64,000 nucleotides of DNA, taken from positions 62,001 to 126,000 of the forward strand of contig JAGMUV010000004.1 of NCBI GenBank assembly GCA_020744425.1, in the 5' to 3' direction. A program made the translations under genes and the position numbers. Each line of letters begins with the position of its first letter. The first letter of the stretch is position 1. Under the pieces are notes generated by a model. That model was not told where the DNA came from, did not search any database, and was given only the letters and a program-made list of their open reading frames with translations. Source of the stretch: Dactylonectria macrodidyma (lineage: Eukaryota > Ascomycota > Sordariomycetes > Hypocreales > Nectriaceae). This document shows positions 60,301 to 64,000 of this stretch, in pieces.

Positions 60301-61734
60301 GCGGCCGTCGGCGGCTTCAGCGGATCCATCATCGGAACAATCTTCTCTATCGTGGTAAACTTCCTCATTGCCATCATGCTGTCGCACATTATTGCCTGGA
60401 GAATTGCTATTGTTTGTTTGGTCGTTGTACCTCTCTTGCTTGGCTCCGGAATTATGCAGATGCGATCTCTCTCTCAGTTCGAGCGGCGACACGCAGGCGC
60501 CTTCTCCGGTGCAGTTGGTATCTCAGTTGAAGCTGTCAACTTGTACAAGACGATTTCCTCCATGTCAATCGAAAAGGAGGTCATGGGGACATACGGCCGC
60601 GCCCTGAGGGCACCTCGAAAGGACATCTTCTGGTCATCTGCTTACGCTAACTTTTGGCTTTCCATCGCGAACAGCACGAGCAACCTGATCTATGCATTTG
60701 CGTACTGGTGGGGATCTACACAGATCACCCAAGGCAAGGCCAATCAGACTCAATTCTTCATCATTCTCCTCTGCATGCTTGTCAGTGCACAACTCTGGGG
60801 CCAGATGTTCAGTCTTGCGCCAGAGGTGTCTCGAGCAAGAGCAGCGGCATCGAGAATCCTAAGCTTGATCGATATCGGCTCTTCCAAGGACCAGGCTAAG
60901 AAGGGCAAGGTCTTGCCTGCAACTTCGTACCATGAGAAGGATGTCGAGGCTAGAGCAGAGGCGCCGCCGAAGAGCAATGGCAATAAGGGCGCTACCATTA
61001 CGTTCAGCGACGTGGCTTTTGCCTACCCAGCTCGACCTCATATCCAGATCCTCACTGGTATGTCATTCACTATCGCTTCTGGCCAGTTCGTTGGCCTCGT
61101 CGGACCATCCGGGGCTGGAAAGTCGACCATCATGTCTCTTGTCCAGCGAATGTACCGCCCGTCTGGTGGAGCAATTGAGATCAACGGGGTCAACATTTGC
61201 GCACGTGAAGGCACCGAGTTCCGCAACGACATTGCGATCGTGCCACAGGATTGTGCGCTATTCGACGGCACGATCCGGTTCAACGTGTCTCTGGGCTCAA
61301 CCCCCAATCGCGAGGCGACGGACGAGGAGATTGAAGAAGCCTGCCGACTGGCCAACATTCACGACACGATCATGGAACTTCCCAACTGCTACGACACCGA
61401 ATGTGGACCCAACGGATCTCGCCTCTCTGGAGGACAGCGACAGAGGCTCGCCATTGCGCGAGCGCTCGTGCGAAAGCCCAAGCTGCTTCTTCTGGACGAG
61501 AGCACGAGCGCCCTAGATGCGGAGAGCGAGCGCGCTCTCCAGGAGGGACTGGAGCGCGTGGCCCGCGGCATCACGGTGATTGCCATCACTCACCGGCTCC
61601 ACACGGTCCGCAAGGCGGATGTCATCTTCGTGGTGGAGGGTGGAAAGGTAATTGATAAGGGCCGCCATGAGGACCTGGTTGAGAGGAGTGAGTCTTACAG
61701 AACCAATGCTCTCCAGCAGATGCTTGAAAACTAG
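57331..61734 (+). CDS. Full-length ABCB (MDR-type) transporter, candidate siderophore exporter
   Basis: Three exons, 57331-57606, 57735-58662 and 58715-61734, with introns of 128 and 52 nt, encode 1407 aa. The first 92 residues are disordered and acidic. The order is TMD1 (about 95-435), NBD1, TMD2 (about 850-1110) and NBD2. NBD1 has Walker A GFSGSGKST (about 488-496), signature VSGGQRQR (about 634) and Walker B ILILDEATASLD. NBD2 has GPSGAGKST (about 1199), LSGGQRQR (about 1304) and LLLLDESTSALD. Both sites look catalytically complete. ABCB exporters of this class sit beside sidF, sidH and sidD in Aspergillus (SitT-type). Export of a fusarinine-type siderophore or its breakdown product is inferred from the neighbours and GATA boxes; general drug efflux is the alternative. 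Confidence 0.92.
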
Positions 61735-64000
61735 GCATATGGTAAGAGAGGGGAGAGAGGAGGGAGATGGAGATGGAGAAGAAACCGAGTGCCGGCCAAT
61801 CCAGGCCCTGATACCCGCAGAGACAATAATAGTAAAGAATAGTAAACAAAAATTGTAGCAGATGAGTTTTCAGGTTGTTCATCACACACTACAACTTCTC
61901 GCTGCGAATAACAAAACGTGTTGTAGCATCAAATTCTGGATAATCCCAGAGCAATTCGTCCTTGGCTCGGTGAATGTCTTACAGCTTGTGGCGGTGCTCT
62001 AAGCTTCCACTGTATCACCCTATCAACAGTCTAGATGATGTGCTGCCAAGAAAATACTGCCGTGGTTTCTTCATCCTTCAAATATGCGTATCGTGATGGC
62101 TGGTACTGGGACGCGTCCGCTTACTAGAAGCATCGTCGCCACACTTGTGGAGAAAGGCGCAAAACAAGGCTCAAGAAACATCGTGGGCCCATGGATGGGG
62201 ACAGTCATAAGTAATTAAGTTTTTCACGAGCATAAGCGAACTGTTACCCTTGAATATATCGCCACCGCAGCTCCTCTTTGGTTACCGCGTTGAGGACTGG
62301 TTCATTGACCAGCAAGCAGCGACTTGATAGGCGGTCAGCAGCTCGAGAGACGAGGGGACAGCATTGGGGCAGCATGGTTGTGTAGCACGAACGAAGGAGC
62401 CTGGTGGACTCGGGAGTCATTTGAATATGAAGCAGAAGGTCAACGAATAGGGTCTGCCGGGTTCTTAGGGTTCTTGTGCTCGTCAAGATATCGCTAACTG
62501 TGGCTTGGAAACGCGAGTGTTGCAGCGCAACCCAAAGAGGAGGCGGAAAGCCGGTTGGTTTAGGTACGCATTGGAGAGATGTACAGCGTTTGTTACAACG
62601 ATGGAATGCATGCGAAGTATCTGAGAAGTGAGCAGACTGGCTCCAACAAATGGAAAGGGCCTTGCAGCAGCCGTGGGCGCAGAAATTGTAGCCGTGATCC
62701 CCACCGGTGAGTGGAAGCAGTTTAGGTAGACCGGGCACTACTGCGCGGCTGTCAATATATCGGGCTAAAGCGAGGGTCTTTGGGGCTTGGGTGTGTGTGG
62801 GTTTCGAACGTCGTGACAGTGGAATTGATGGGCATCGAAAAAGGCCTAGGCCTTGTCCCAGATGAACGGGATCCACGTGAAGAAGTGTCTCGTCTTCGCA
62901 TTCTGCTACATTCTCGTGCATTGGGACTTGGGAGGGTCGGAGGAGGGACAGGGATACGACAGCAATAGAGAGAACCATGGGGGCCAACCCGACTTTGCGT
63001 GGGATATTCCTGATCATGACCATCACGGCTTGCATGGCTCATGCCACGGGATCCGGTCCAGAGTGTCACACAAGACAAATTCGACCTGGTCAGCAGGACT
63101 CATCAGCTTCTCGGGACCGTGGGTAGCATCTGCGGGCGTCTGCATGGTTTCTGCAAAAGCATGTCGAGGTTGACGTTTAGCGGGCAAGGAAGAGGCTCAG
63201 CGTGGCCTATGAGATGTCGCGCGTATGTCCAGTGTCTCCAGGACGATAGCTGAGTGGTCCACTTTCATGTCGCCCGTCCACTCGATGCATGCAATGCATT
63301 CCGGGTTCCGTTACCGAACTGTACATGTACATTTGTGCCAAGTTTAGGTAGAACCCCTTGTCGTTTTGGTCTAAGAATCATCGTCATGATGCCTGCCGCG
63401 GAAACGCGATGTTCGTCATGCCTTGCCTCTCTTGCTGTGCCTTGTTATGCAGAAGTCAAATGCCAAGTATAATTTTCGTTTCAGGGCTTTGTCACCTGTG
63501 GGCAGTCGGGTTGTAGTGGGTAATGCACCCATCTGCGTGGCTTCCAACCCCTACCCAGGTACCTTCGAAGTGCTGCAGGTGGCTGTGCTCCGTTGACGGA
63601 CGTACGAAGTACCTAATCACAACGTGGTCGTGCTTCGTATCAGATCGCATCGCATCGTAATTCCTGCGCTCAGCTTCGTCAACCCTCATCGACAGCTGCG
63701 ACGAACCTCTTCTCAGACTGTACCCTTCTGTAACCAACGAAACCCCACGGAACCGCCCCCATCCATTCCATCCAACCGTTTAAGTCCGTGGTGGACGAGA
63801 GCGGTTGGTGCCTTGGCGGAGCCTGGGAGGGGCCTCAAACGGCCTAGAGGGCCAGTCCCTTCAGAGGCTGAACTTTGGTGCGCCACCGCCACGCACAGCA
63901 GCACCATATCCTCTGCCGATCTAGCAACTCTCTGAGAAGCAAGAATCCCACGAGCGGGACGAAGGTACGTCAAGTACTAGGACAGAGCTGCATGGATCGT
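61735..64000. other. Right-end intergenic region
   Basis: No gene is convincingly supported. Two opposing candidates overlap: a minus frame from ATG 63035 to 62244 (263 aa, no known motif) and a plus frame near 62862-63173 whose start resembles a signal peptide (KKCLVFAFCYILVHW). The last 350 bases may be the leader of a gene beyond the window. Confidence 0.4.

Noticed and set aside
62244..63035. 263-codon ATG-led minus frame
   Set aside because: No recognisable domain, Ser/Arg/Cys/His-rich shadow-like composition, and it overlaps an equally weak plus-strand candidate.

Overview
The window is nuclear DNA from a filamentous ascomycete (Pezizomycotina, probably a Sordariomycete). The evidence is short introns (mostly 43-130 nt, GTAAGT-like donors, CTAAC-like branch sites, YAG acceptors), CT-rich leaders, and a gene set typical of that group: HDA1-type deacetylase, Brx1, Rab11, Ies2, a Pex14-domain peroxin and hydroxamate-siderophore enzymes. 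Genes were modelled by eye from splice signals and reading frames. Every multi-exon model listed closes to a whole number of codons, but none has been checked against transcripts. No rRNA, tRNA, CRISPR array or intact transposon was seen.

Layout. 0-14 kb: a partial gene, then a minus-strand series: RS-rich protein, small hypothetical, HDA1 deacetylase, F-box protein, BRX1 and Rab11/Ypt31 (with a 13-nt micro-exon). 14.8-23.6 kb: a large chromodomain protein, a Pex14-domain peroxin and the INO80 subunit Ies2. 27.8-32.5 kb: a Gln-rich gene whose long frame is broken only by two in-frame TAG codons. 32.5-41 kb: a long spacer, a Gag1-like clamp protein and a C2H2 zinc-finger protein. 41-45.2 kb: gene-poor DNA with decayed coding remnants. 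45.2-61.7 kb: a probable iron-regulated siderophore block made of a SidI-like acyl-CoA ligase, a SidF-like hydroxyornithine acyltransferase, an AIF-type FAD/NADH oxidoreductase and a full ABCB transporter. The block carries seven perfect ATCWGATAA (SreA-type GATA) boxes, and I found none elsewhere in the window by eye. 61.7-64 kb: no gene could be supported.

Two results stand out. First, the gene at 27775-32527 keeps one reading frame over 4.28 kb, interrupted only by two TAG codons, each drawable in a hairpin loop. This is what is expected of a gene whose full product depends on UAG-to-UIG (read as Trp) A-to-I mRNA editing, as described in sexual tissue of Fusarium and Neurospora. Second, the siderophore block links acyl activation and acyl transfer (both enzymes with C-terminal PTS1-like tripeptides, so probably peroxisomal) to a candidate exporter under shared iron-responsive boxes.
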